A DNA stretch of 64,000 nucleotides from an uncultured Steroidobacter sp. (GCF_937958065.1 NZ_CALFXI010000109.1:1-64000), one strand, 5' to 3'; shown: positions 17,892 to 26,428, numbered from the stretch's first letter. Notes: generated by a model not told the origin, from the letters alone. Numbers and translations are program-made.

Positions 17892-19421
17892 ATGAGCGCA
17901 CAAGTTGAAACTCCGGTCGCGGTGCGTGGCACGGCGATCGTGCCGGCAGCCGCCGCATCGGCCGCTGCATTGACGTTCGCGTTCTGCAAGCGCCATGGCG
18001 TGCTCGTGCAGAAGGTGCATGAAACATTCGCCGAAGCCGTGTATCGCGCCGGCGCCCAGCCCGCGGCGATCGCCGAAGTGCGACGCGTGCTCGGCGTGCC
18101 GTTGCAACTGCGGCGCGTAGACGCCGATGCTTTCGATCAGCTGCTGCGCCAGCAATACGAAGCGGGCAACTCGGCCATGCAGGTGGCCGGCGCCGGTGTC
18201 GAAGAAGACACCGACCTCGCCCACCTCGCGCAGGATCTGCCGGAGCCCTCGGATCTGCTGGAAAGCGACGATCAGGCGCCCATCATCAAGCTGATCAACG
18301 CCATCCTGACCCAGGCGGTCAAGGACAACGCCTCGGATATTCACATCGAGCCGTTCGAGAACCGGCTGGTCGTGCGCTTCCGCGTCGATGGTGTGTTACG
18401 CGAAGTGCTGCAATCCAAGCGTGCCGTCGCGCAGCTGGTCGTGTCTCGTATCAAAGTGATGTCGAAGCTCGACATCGCCGAGAAACGATTGCCTCAAGAC
18501 GGCCGTATCTCGCTGCGGGTCGCCGGTCGCGCGGTCGACGTTCGTGTGTCGACGATTCCCGCCGGTCATGGCGAGCGCGTCGTGCTTCGTTTGCTCGACA
18601 AGCAGGCCGGCCGGCTCGAGCTGAATGCGTTGGGCATGGATCCGCGCTCGCAAAAACTCATCGACGAGCTGATCCACAAGCCTCACGGCATCATCCTGGT
18701 CACCGGCCCGACCGGTTCCGGTAAGACCACGACGCTGTACTCGGCGCTCGAACGCATCAACGACAACACGCGCAACATTCTCACCGTCGAAGATCCGATC
18801 GAGTATTACATCGACGGCATCGGTCAGACGCAGGTGAATACCAAGGTCGAGATGACCTTCGCGCGCGGTCTGCGCGCCATCCTGCGTCAGGACCCCGACG
18901 TGGTGATGATCGGCGAAATCCGTGACCTGGAAACGGCGCACATCGCCGTGCAAGCCTCGCTGACCGGACACCTGGTGCTCTCGACGTTGCACACCAATAC
19001 GGCGGTCGGCGCGGTCACTCGTTTGCGTGACATGGGCGTCGAGCCGTTCCTGCTCTCATCGAGCTTGATCGGCGTGCTCGCGCAACGCCTGGTGCGCGTG
19101 TTGAACCCAGACACGCGAGAAGCGTATCCGGCGGGCGAATACGAGCGTCGTCTGCTGAACGTGCCCGAGGGCGCGCCCTCGCCCACCTTGTATCGTCCCG
19201 GCGCCGATGCGACCCAGGGTTTCAAAGGTCGAACCGGCATCTACGAACTGGTGCTGGTCGATGACACCATGCGCACCATGATTCACGACGGCGCAAGCGA
19301 ACAGGAACTGGAGCGCTATGCGCGCACCCTGACGCCGAGCATTCGCGACGACGGTCGCTCCAAGGTGCTCTCCGGCGTCACCACCGTCGAGGAAGTCCTC
19401 CGCGTCACGCGCGAGGATTGA
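17892..19421 (+). CDS. gspE: Type II secretion system ATPase GspE
   Basis: This 509-residue cytoplasmic hexameric ATPase powers pseudopilus assembly. It has an N1E/N2E N-terminal region, Walker A GPTGSGKTT (residues 272-280), an Asp box (LTVEDPIEYY), Walker B (DPDVVMIGEIRD) and His box (STLHTNTAVGAV). In most GspE proteins a tetracysteine zinc-binding subdomain follows. Here the corresponding residues 400-448 read LNPDTREAY and GADATQGFKGRTG: all four cysteines are absent, and Cys32 is the only Cys in the protein. The frame and the surrounding sequence are intact, so this is loss of the zinc site rather than a pseudogene. Confidence 0.95.
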   Translation: MSAQVETPVAVRGTAIVPAAAASAAALTFAFCKRHGVLVQKVHETFAEAVYRAGAQPAAIAEVRRVLGVPLQLRRVDADAFDQLLRQQYEAGNSAMQVAGAGVEEDTDLAHLAQDLPEPSDLLESDDQAPIIKLINAILTQAVKDNASDIHIEPFENRLVVRFRVDGVLREVLQSKRAVAQLVVSRIKVMSKLDIAEKRLPQDGRISLRVAGRAVDVRVSTIPAGHGERVVLRLLDKQAGRLELNALGMDPRSQKLIDELIHKPHGIILVTGPTGSGKTTTLYSALERINDNTRNILTVEDPIEYYIDGIGQTQVNTKVEMTFARGLRAILRQDPDVVMIGEIRDLETAHIAVQASLTGHLVLSTLHTNTAVGAVTRLRDMGVEPFLLSSSLIGVLAQRLVRVLNPDTREAYPAGEYERRLLNVPEGAPSPTLYRPGADATQGFKGRTGIYELVLVDDTMRTMIHDGASEQELERYARTLTPSIRDDGRSKVLSGVTTVEEVLRVTRED

Positions 19422-19446
19422 GCGCGCTTAATTACTGGGAGCTGCT

Positions 19447-20664
19447 TTGAGCGCTTTCGAATACATCGCGGTCGACGCGTCGGGTCGCGAACGCAAGGGC
19501 GTGCTGGAAGGCGATACCGCCCGGCAGGTTCGTCAGCTGCTGCGCGATCAAGCGCTGTTGCCGCTGTCCGTCAATGAAGTCACCCAGCGCGAGCAGAAGC
19601 AACGCACCGGCCGCTTCTCGATCGGCAGCGGCGTCTCCGCGAGCGATCTGGCGCTGCTGACGCGGCAGATCGCGACGCTGGTTCGATCCGGTCTGCCCTT
19701 GGAAGAAGCGCTCGCGGCCGTGTCCGAGCAGACGGAGAAGCCCAGGGTGCGCAGCATCGTCATGGCCGTGCGCGCCAAGGTCATGGAAGGTCACACGCTC
19801 GCCGATGGTCTGTCGGACTTCCCGAACGTATTCCCAGAGCTGTACATCGCCACGGTCGCCGCCGGCGAACAGTCGGGGCATCTCGATACCGTGCTCGAAC
19901 GTCTTGCCGATTACACCGAGAATCGCGAGCAGATGCGTAGCCGCACCATCAACGCGATGCTCTACCCGGTGCTGCTGTTCATCGTGTGCATCTCGATCGT
20001 CGCGCTGCTGTTGACGTTCGTGGTGCCCAAGATCGTCAAGCAGTTCGAGAACTCCAAGGCCGAGTTGCCGATGCTCACCCAGGTGCTGATCGCCATCTCG
20101 GATTTCCTGCGCGATTGGGGCTGGCTGCTGGTGCTGATCCTCGTCGGCATCGGCTGGCTCTTTAAGCGTTGGTTGCGCGATCCCGACGCCAAACGTCGTT
20201 TCCACGCCATACTGCTGCGCCTGCCGCTGTTCGGAAAAGTGGTGCGCGGCTCGAACACTGCGCGTTTCGCCCGCACTTTCTCCACTTTGACCTCGAGCGC
20301 GGTGCCAGTGTTGGAAGCGCTGCGCATTTCCGGCGAGGTCGTCACCAACCTGCCGATGCGCGACGCCGTTCAGGATGCCGCCACCCGCGTGCGCGAAGGC
20401 GCGCCGATCGGCAGATCGCTGGGCACGTCGAAAATATTTCCGCCGATGATGATTCACCTCATCTCCAGCGGCGAATCCAGCGGCGAGCTGGAGACCATGC
20501 TGGACCGCGCGGCGACCAATCAGGAGCGCGAGATGGACTCGATCCTGACCGCGGCGGTGGGCCTGCTCGGCCCCCTGATGATCCTGTTCATGGGCGGCAT
20601 GGTGCTGCTCATCGTGCTCGCCATGTTGTTGCCGATTTTCCAGCTCAATCAGTTGATTCACTGA
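19447..20664 (+). CDS. gspF: Type II secretion system inner-membrane platform protein GspF
   Basis: This 405-residue polytopic protein is the core of the secretion platform. It has two T2SSF domains of about 120 residues each and three transmembrane helices (near 170-195, 220-240 and 370-400). The N-terminus FEYIAVDASGRERKGVLEGD is canonical, which makes the TTG at 19447 the start. The conserved LTRQIATLVRSGLPLEEAL and its second copy FARTFSTLTSSAVPVLEAL are visible. No gspG-M follows within the window; a perfect hairpin follows instead. Confidence 0.95.
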   Translation: MSAFEYIAVDASGRERKGVLEGDTARQVRQLLRDQALLPLSVNEVTQREQKQRTGRFSIGSGVSASDLALLTRQIATLVRSGLPLEEALAAVSEQTEKPRVRSIVMAVRAKVMEGHTLADGLSDFPNVFPELYIATVAAGEQSGHLDTVLERLADYTENREQMRSRTINAMLYPVLLFIVCISIVALLLTFVVPKIVKQFENSKAELPMLTQVLIAISDFLRDWGWLLVLILVGIGWLFKRWLRDPDAKRRFHAILLRLPLFGKVVRGSNTARFARTFSTLTSSAVPVLEALRISGEVVTNLPMRDAVQDAATRVREGAPIGRSLGTSKIFPPMMIHLISSGESSGELETMLDRAATNQEREMDSILTAAVGLLGPLMILFMGGMVLLIVLAMLLPIFQLNQLIH

Positions 20665-20671
20665 GGCCGTC

Positions 20672-20689
20672 GGTCCGCCCCGGCGGACC
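20672..20689 (+). terminator. Hairpin closing the gspCDEF transcription unit
   Basis: GGTCCGCC (20672-20679) and GGCGGACC (20682-20689) form a perfect 8-bp stem with a two-base loop, 7 bases after the gspF stop. There is no T-tract. Its position suggests the operon ends after gspF. Confidence 0.45.
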
Positions 20690-20716
20690 TGGTTCACCGA
20701 ATCCGCAAAGACGCTA

Positions 20717-20747
20717 TTGCTAGCGGCCCGCCTTCCCTCTATATACT
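20717..20747 (+). promoter_or_regulatory. Candidate promoter of the 92-residue acidic protein gene
   Basis: TTGCTA (20717-20722) and TATACT (20742-20747) lie about 50 bases before the next gene. The -10 is good, but the 19-base spacing is longer than ideal. Confidence 0.35.
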
Positions 20748-20797
20748 CGCGCCGTAAACACCCTGGGGCGCTGCGGCAAGTTGCGGGATCGCAGTCG

Positions 20798-21076
20798 ATG
20801 ACTGAGAAGCCGGAATCCGAAGAGTTCGATGAAGAAGAGGACGATGGCGGTGCCGTCGAATCCGAGGACCTCGATGTCGATCATTTGATCGCCGACATCG
20901 ACAAGCGTAAGAAGAACGTCACCAAGACCGGCGAGCCGGCCTGGCGGCGTCTCGAACGCATTCGCGAAGAGCGCGAGACGGCAGCGCAGCTGTCCGATTT
21001 CGACGACTACGAGATCGGCCTGGACGACGATGCCGGCGGTGCCGACTCGGCATCGTTCGACGCCGCCGAAGACTAG
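20798..21076 (+). CDS. Small acidic conserved protein (possible PA3496 family)
   Basis: This 92-residue, strongly acidic cytoplasmic protein starts at 20798, where the acidic sequence begins. An N-terminal Glu/Asp tract leads to DVDHLIADIDKRKKN and then a basic-acidic helix PAWRRLERIREERETAAQL followed by DFDDYEI. That C-terminal pattern resembles the small PA3496-type family, sometimes described as a putative envelope-integrity protein. I am not sure of the match and give no function. It precedes the udgX gene. Confidence 0.6.
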   Translation: MTEKPESEEFDEEEDDGGAVESEDLDVDHLIADIDKRKKNVTKTGEPAWRRLERIREERETAAQLSDFDDYEIGLDDDAGGADSASFDAAED

Positions 21077-21173
21077 CGTCGCGGCGCTGCCCGCAATCGT
21101 CTGACGTTCCGACAAGGCGTCGGAACCCGCGTGATCATGCGACCGTTGCTGCTGCGAACAGCTGCACGGACGG

Positions 21174-21884
21174 ATGCACGGCATGATCCACCCGACTCCA
21201 TCGACGACCAGGCGTGCGCCCGCGAAGAAAAGCGCGCGAGAAGCGCGAGCGCCCGCACTGACGGCGCGTCCAACTGCGCGATCACTGACGGCACTGCGCG
21301 AGGAAGCGCAGCATTGCCGTGCCTGTCCGTTGTGGAAGAACGCAACGCAAACCGTGTTCGGTGAAGGACGGGCCACCGCGCGCATCGTACTGATCGGTGA
21401 ACAACCCGGTGACCGTGAAGACCTCGCTGGTAAACCCTTCGTAGGTCCTGCGGGCAAGTTGCTCGATCGAGCGCTGGCGGACGCGGGCGTTGCGCGCACG
21501 CAGACGTACGTCACCAACGCCGTCAAACATTTCAAGTTCGAGCCGCGCGGCAAGCGTCGCATTCACAAGAAGCCCAACGAGCAGGAGATCTCGGTGTGCC
21601 AGCAGCACTGGTTGGACAACGAGCTGCGGCTCATCGGTCCGGAGCTGGTGATCGCGATGGGTGCAACCGCGGCGCGCGCAGTGTTCGGACGCGCGACGGC
21701 GATCGGCAAGAATCGCGGTCACGTCATCGAAGGTCAGCCGTTGGCGAGTCAGGTGAGCGCGGACGTCCTCGTTACCGTGCACCCCTCGTACCTGTTGCGA
21801 GTGCCGGATGAGGATCGGGACAGCGCGTACGAACAGTTCGTGGCCGATCTCAAGCTCGCGCGCAGGTACGCGCCGGCTGGTTGA
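21174..21884 (+). CDS. udgX: UdgX-type uracil-DNA glycosylase
   Basis: This 236-residue protein belongs to the family-4-like uracil-DNA glycosylases with an iron-sulfur cluster. It has a CRAC pair (Cys48, Cys51) and a further Cys at 142. Motif A is GEQPGDREDLAGKPFVGPAG (75-94), and the C-terminal motif is VTVHPSYLLR. The insert KRRIH (127-131) is diagnostic of UdgX, in which that His attacks the abasic sugar and leaves the enzyme covalently bonded to DNA after uracil release. Thus the predicted role is tight uracil capture rather than simple excision. The first ~40 residues are a basic, Ala/Arg/Thr-rich tail, and the true start could be further in. Confidence 0.88.
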   Translation: MHGMIHPTPSTTRRAPAKKSAREARAPALTARPTARSLTALREEAQHCRACPLWKNATQTVFGEGRATARIVLIGEQPGDREDLAGKPFVGPAGKLLDRALADAGVARTQTYVTNAVKHFKFEPRGKRRIHKKPNEQEISVCQQHWLDNELRLIGPELVIAMGATAARAVFGRATAIGKNRGHVIEGQPLASQVSADVLVTVHPSYLLRVPDEDRDSAYEQFVADLKLARRYAPAG

Positions 21885-21893
21885 GCCGCTCGA

Positions 21894-23066
21894 TCAATTC
21901 GGGCGGAAGTCGACGCGCTCGGCGGTGCCGGTCGGCACGCAGAAGATGCCGATCGGACTGGAGCGGCCGCGCAAGACCAGCGACGGCAAGGGCATCGCCC
22001 CCACATCGACGCCGCGTTCATCGAGCAGATTCTTCACCGCATCGGAGAACAGCATTTCGCCCGCCCGTGCGCGTTGACCGAGACGCGAAGCGACGTTCAC
22101 GGTGTCGCCGATGATGGTGTAGTTCATATACGAGGGCGAGCCGATGTTGCCCGCGATCACCTCGCCGACGTTGATGCCGATGCCGAGCCCGGTCTCCACG
22201 CCGTAACGATCCTTCCAGCGATGCGCCAGCTCCGAGAATTTGCCGAGCATCAGCTTGGCCGCGAGGATGGAACGCTCCGCGCCGTCTTCCTGCGCGACCG
22301 GCACACCGAAGCCCACCAGCAAGCTGTCGCCCGCCATGCTGAACACGGTGCCTTCGTATTCGAACGTGATGTCGGTCAGCAGCTTGAAGAACTCGTTCAG
22401 CAGCTCGACCACCTGCTCCGGATTCAACCGTTCGGACAGCGCCGTGAAGCCGCGCATGTCGGCGAACATCACCGCGACCCGGGTCCGCTTGTGGGTGCCG
22501 GCGAACATCGTGTCCAGCAGTTCGGGGCTCGCGAGGATCTGATCTGCCAGCTTCGGGGAGATGTAACGTCGGAAGGCCGCTCGAATCAGCTCGCGACGCT
22601 TCACCTCTTCGGCCAGCTGCTCGGCCGCGAGCTGCCGACGCGTCGCGCTCACCTTGAGCAAGGAGCGCACGCGCACCAGAAACTCTTCGCGCCGCACTTG
22701 ATGAGTGAGGAAGTCATCCACGCCGGCCTCGAACGCCAGCAGCCGCTGCTTGGCGGATTTCGCCAGCCCCACGAGCGGCACCAGCAAGGTGGTCGGATTG
22801 GCCTTGAGCACGCCGCACACCCGCGCGAGTGTCGTGGCCGTCTCGGCCTCGACATCGAGGACGATGAGATCGGGCGCGCGACGCGCCACGCTGGCAATGA
22901 CCTGGTCGGGCTGGACCATGTCATCGATCACGATGTCGGAAGTATCCAGCAGTCGGTCGAGCAAACCTCGCGTGGCCTCGGAGCTGCCTACCAGCAATGT
23001 TCGGTACGTCGCGGACAGGGTCGCGGACATCGTCCGTAATTCCTCGTGTTCTTGGCTGGTCCCCAT
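21894..23066 (-). CDS. Receiver domain fused to class III nucleotide cyclase
   Basis: This 390-residue protein has a response-regulator receiver domain (about 20-140, phospho-acceptor Asp in DLIVLDVEAE and conserved Lys in VGLAKSAKQ), a short coiled linker and a class III cyclase domain (about 190-370). Metal-binding Asp residues are in MFADMRGF and MAGDSLLVGFG, and the transition-state Asn and Arg are in GDTVNVASRL. The position usually held by the adenine-selecting Lys appears to be Ser (VFSMAGD), and its partner is Thr (YTIIGD). Cyclase activity is therefore likely, but the preference for ATP is not assured. A second Met at 23030 is an alternative start. No histidine kinase is adjacent. 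Confidence 0.85.
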   Translation of the reverse strand: MGTSQEHEELRTMSATLSATYRTLLVGSSEATRGLLDRLLDTSDIVIDDMVQPDQVIASVARRAPDLIVLDVEAETATTLARVCGVLKANPTTLLVPLVGLAKSAKQRLLAFEAGVDDFLTHQVRREEFLVRVRSLLKVSATRRQLAAEQLAEEVKRRELIRAAFRRYISPKLADQILASPELLDTMFAGTHKRTRVAVMFADMRGFTALSERLNPEQVVELLNEFFKLLTDITFEYEGTVFSMAGDSLLVGFGVPVAQEDGAERSILAAKLMLGKFSELAHRWKDRYGVETGLGIGINVGEVIAGNIGSPSYMNYTIIGDTVNVASRLGQRARAGEMLFSDAVKNLLDERGVDVGAMPLPSLVLRGRSSPIGIFCVPTGTAERVDFRPN

Positions 23067-23278
23067 TCATCTTCCGGCGGCCAGGGATCGCCCTCGTTTC
23101 GTCAAGACGATCCGGGCAAGTCACACGGCCCTTCCGGCGTGCTGGGCCGACGGAAAATGCGTAAAGACATTTGCTTGGCGTCGCATCCTACCGACATTGC
23201 GCAACTAACGCCAAATGAACCGGGTTCTGTCAAAAAACCTTAAACTGCGCCTGTCGACCCGATCGCCAGGATCCACAC

Positions 23279-24538
23279 TTGATTGCAACACTGCCGGCAT
23301 TGCGCGCCGTCCTGCTCGTCCTCGCGTCGTTGGCACTGGGGGGGCCGGCGTTGGCTGCCAAGAACGCCTACTACGACGCCACTTATCGCGCGACTTTCAA
23401 GCCAGGCGTCGAACACGCGCAGGTCGAGATCGAGCTGAACGGCGACAAGCTGCCGAGCAAGGTCGTGCTGCGGGTCGACTCCAAGCGTTATCGAAACTTC
23501 CGTTCCAGCCAGCCGCTGGAAGTCTCCGACGACGAAGTCGTGTGGCGCCCGCAAGGCAGGCGTTCGAGCCTGCGTTACGAATTCGCGGTGAGTCACCAGC
23601 GCTCCTCGGGCGGCTACGATTCTTACATCACCCAGGACTGGGCCTTGTTTCGCGGCGACAAGCTGGTACCGCGCGCACGCGTCACGTCAGCTCGCAACCT
23701 TCGTGCACGCGCCACGCTGCAGTTCCAACTGCCCAATGGCTGGTCCGCCGTAACGCCCTATGTATCGTCCGCCGAGCACAGCTTTCGCATCGAAGATCCG
23801 AAGCGGCGTTTCGTTCAGCCGCAAGGCTGGATGCTGATCGGCAAGATCGGCGTGCGCAGCGAACGCATTCAGCATGTGAATGCCGTGATCGCCGCCCCCG
23901 AAGGCGAAAGCGCGCGTCGCCAGGACGCCCTCGCCTTCATCAATTGGAACCTGCCGAAGCTGCTGGAGGTGTTCCCGGACTTTCCCAAGCGGGTGCTGAT
24001 CGTTTCCGCCGGCGATCCGATGTGGCGCGGCGGCCTGTCCGGGCCCGCCTCGATCTACTTGCATTCGAGCCGGCCGCTGATCAGCGAGAACCGCACCAGC
24101 CCGTTGTTGCACGAGCTGGTGCACGTTGCGCTCGGCATTCGCGGCGACAACGAAAGCGACTGGATCGTCGAAGGCCTCGCCGAGTTCTATTCCATCCAGA
24201 CCTTGCGACGCTCCGGCGGCATCGGACAGAAGCGCTACGAGCAGGCGCTGGAGAATCTGAACAAATGGGCGCACCGCGCGCCCACCCTGTTCACGAGGAG
24301 CTCAGCGGGCGCGACGACGGCGCGCGCCGTGCTCGTGTTTCAACAGGTCGATGTGGAGATTCGCTCCTTGACCGGCGGCGCCGCGAGCCTCGATGACGTT
24401 GCGCGCAAGCTGGCGGCCGACCGCGGCGAGATCAGCCTGATTCAACTCCAGGAAATCGCGCAACAGGTCGCCGGCAAACCGCTGCGCTCGCTGCAGCGGG
24501 AACGGCTCATGAAACCTTTGGCTGAACCAGGGCCGTGA
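23279..24538 (+). CDS. Exported M61-like gluzincin metallopeptidase
   Basis: This 419-residue protein starts at a TTG and has a Sec signal peptide ending near GPALAAKN. Residues 278-282 read HELVH, the zinc-binding HExxH motif, and Glu298 in WIVEGLAEFYS fits the third ligand of M61/M1 gluzincins. The N-terminal ~190 residues are predicted to be beta-rich, as in M61 enzymes. It is shorter than glycyl aminopeptidases and lacks an obvious PDZ domain. The substrate is unknown. The 3' end overlaps the convergent oxidoreductase gene by 32 bases. Confidence 0.72.
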   Translation: MIATLPALRAVLLVLASLALGGPALAAKNAYYDATYRATFKPGVEHAQVEIELNGDKLPSKVVLRVDSKRYRNFRSSQPLEVSDDEVVWRPQGRRSSLRYEFAVSHQRSSGGYDSYITQDWALFRGDKLVPRARVTSARNLRARATLQFQLPNGWSAVTPYVSSAEHSFRIEDPKRRFVQPQGWMLIGKIGVRSERIQHVNAVIAAPEGESARRQDALAFINWNLPKLLEVFPDFPKRVLIVSAGDPMWRGGLSGPASIYLHSSRPLISENRTSPLLHELVHVALGIRGDNESDWIVEGLAEFYSIQTLRRSGGIGQKRYEQALENLNKWAHRAPTLFTRSSAGATTARAVLVFQQVDVEIRSLTGGAASLDDVARKLAADRGEISLIQLQEIAQQVAGKPLRSLQRERLMKPLAEPGP

Positions 24539-25469
24539 TCTTCATCGCGGTCTCGAGCGCCCGCAGTCCGTCTTCGCCCGTGACCACCGGTGTGCTGCGC
24601 TCTCGCACCGCTTTCAGGAACGCTTCGATCTCCGCGAGCAACGCGTCGCCCTGATCGAAGTTCTGTTCTTCGATCGAAACCTGCGCGGGCGATTCCACCG
24701 GTGCCGAGTCCTTCTTGCGGATCACGGTCAGAATCTTCTGCTGCATATCCACCGAGAGATACGCGTCGTCCTGGAAGATACGGATCTTGCGCTCCTGCTT
24801 CAGGCTGATGCGGCTCGCCGTCGTGTTCACCACGCAACCGCCCTGGAAGCGCAGCCGCGCGTTCACGATATCGATCTCGCCGGAGAAGACGCTCGCACCG
24901 ACGGCGTCGATGTGCTCGATCGGCGTGCCGACCAGCTCCTGGATCAGATCGATATCGTGGATCATCAGATCGAGCACGACGCTGACATCCGTGCCGCGCT
25001 GTTTGAACGGCGCGAGTCGATGCGATTCGACGAAGCGAGGGGTCTGGAGCCGCTCGGCGGCGGCCAGCACCGCGGGGTTGAAGCGTTCCAGGTGTCCGAC
25101 CTGCAGGATGCGCTGGTGAGTGCGCGCCAGTTCGACCAGCTCGCGCGCCTCCTCGACCGTGGTCGCGATGGGTTTCTCGATCAGCACGTCGATGCCGTGC
25201 TTCAGCAGCTCGCAGCCAATCTTGTGATGAAGCGGAGTCGGGACCGCGAGGCTCACCGCATCGACCGCGCCGAACAGCTCGCGATAGTCATGGACCGCCT
25301 TCGTGCCCAGCTCCGCTGCGACCTTCGCGCAGGCCTCGGCATTTGCATCCACCACGGCCACCAGCTTCGAACCGGCAATCTGCGCGTACTTCTGCGCATG
25401 GAAACGCCCGAGATAGCCAACGCCGATAACGGCGGTACGTAGCGGTGCGGCGTGGGTTGCTTCTGACAT
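24507..25469 (-). CDS. Gfo/Idh/MocA family NAD(P)-dependent oxidoreductase
   Basis: This 320-residue protein has an N-terminal Rossmann fold (TAVIGVGYLGRFHAQKYA, then VVDANAEA), the EKPIA motif with the conserved Lys, and a C-terminal alpha/beta domain with MIHDIDLIQELVG, whose His is the likely catalytic residue. Its sequence is most like the UDP-sugar dehydrogenases of this superfamily (WlbA/GnnA type), so a nucleotide-sugar substrate in envelope polysaccharide or lipid A is possible, but no partner aminotransferase or acyltransferase is adjacent. The start at 25469 is preferred; an in-frame ATG five codons upstream (25484) is an alternative. Confidence 0.82.
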   Translation of the reverse strand: MSEATHAAPLRTAVIGVGYLGRFHAQKYAQIAGSKLVAVVDANAEACAKVAAELGTKAVHDYRELFGAVDAVSLAVPTPLHHKIGCELLKHGIDVLIEKPIATTVEEARELVELARTHQRILQVGHLERFNPAVLAAAERLQTPRFVESHRLAPFKQRGTDVSVVLDLMIHDIDLIQELVGTPIEHIDAVGASVFSGEIDIVNARLRFQGGCVVNTTASRISLKQERKIRIFQDDAYLSVDMQQKILTVIRKKDSAPVESPAQVSIEEQNFDQGDALLAEIEAFLKAVRERSTPVVTGEDGLRALETAMKITALVQPKVS

Positions 25470-25566
25470 CTGGCTCGAGCCCATGGAGGTAAAGAGTGCG
25501 ATGATATCTGTTGCGAGCCGGGGGACTAGTCGCCAAGATGCGGCCACTTTGAAGACACAGGCCCGC

Positions 25567-26010
25567 ATGAACGCCGCCGCCCATACCGATGACGATGTCG
25601 CCGACGAGCAGCACCGCGCTCGCCGGCTGCGCTTCGAGCTGATCTTCGCCAGCCTGTGGCTGGCCTTCGGCCTGTTCCTGCTGCCCGCGCTGATCTTCTG
25701 GGTCGGCGGCATGCTGCTCGGACCCTATGGCCCCTCGGATCAACAAGGCGCGGGGCTGAGCACCTTCTACATCAATTTCTTTGGCGATCTCGCCGATGTC
25801 TCCGGCCGCGCCTGGGGCATTGCGCTGGGCCCGCTGCTGCTCATCTACCTGCTGCGCGCGATCTTCATCGGTGTGAAATCCGATCCGGTCGAGCGGCACG
25901 ACCGGCACGACGACGAAGAACCACCGCCCCGCCGCGCACCGCCCAAAAAAGAGACCAGGCGCCCGACCGGTCGACCGGTGCGCGTCGAGCCGCGCATGGG
26001 CAATGATTGA
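25567..26010 (+). CDS. Two-helix membrane protein of unknown function
   Basis: This 147-residue protein has an acidic N-terminus, two transmembrane helices (FELIFASLWLAFGLFLLPAL and IALGPLLLIYLLRAIFIGV) separated by a ~45-residue loop, and a Pro/Arg/Lys-rich C-terminal tail. The ATG at 25567 is the first that fits the hydrophobic core; upstream in-frame sequence overlaps the promoter region of the divergent oxidoreductase. No family recognised. Confidence 0.6.
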   Translation: MNAAAHTDDDVADEQHRARRLRFELIFASLWLAFGLFLLPALIFWVGGMLLGPYGPSDQQGAGLSTFYINFFGDLADVSGRAWGIALGPLLLIYLLRAIFIGVKSDPVERHDRHDDEEPPPRRAPPKKETRRPTGRPVRVEPRMGND

Positions 26011-26182
26011 GACGGCCGAATCTGCGGCGCGCGATGCAGCGAACTCGATCACCAGGGATACGTGACGCGGCTCACAGTTCCCATTGAAAAAGCGCCCCTC
26101 GCCGAAGCCCGGCGTGTACGCTGCAAGCACTTGAAATTAAAAAGAATCTGTTGGTTTTCTTTACACTTTGGTTGGGAAGGCA

Positions 26183-26428
26183 ATGAGTAAGTGGCTCGCC
26201 CGGTTGTTCGGCGGCCGGAAGGTGCAGGAGGCAGGGCGGCCAGCGCGGAGCGCGCCCCGAATCTCCGCTGGCGCCGCCCCGCCCGTGAAACGCCCGCTTT
26301 CCGCAGGCCATGCCAAACGCGGCATTCATGCGGACAAGGTCGGCAGCAAGGCAAAAAGTGGCTTCGACCCTTACAACAGCGGTTCCTTCGAGCGCGGCAA
26401 CGCTTGGGAACGCGTCATCCGTCGCTAA
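26183..26428 (+). CDS. Small basic protein with C-terminal FDPYNSG...AWERV motif
   Basis: This 81-residue protein starts MSKWLARLFGGRK, an amphipathic basic segment. It has a Pro/Ala-rich middle and ends with GFDPYNSGSFERGNAWERV followed by IRR. The ending is well-formed and differs from noise; similar short C-terminal motifs occur in small uncharacterised proteobacterial proteins, as I recall. The start has GGGAAGG a few bases upstream. Upstream DNA (26120-26170) is AT-rich and probably carries its promoter. No function can be assigned. Confidence 0.6.
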   Translation: MSKWLARLFGGRKVQEAGRPARSAPRISAGAAPPVKRPLSAGHAKRGIHADKVGSKAKSGFDPYNSGSFERGNAWERVIRR

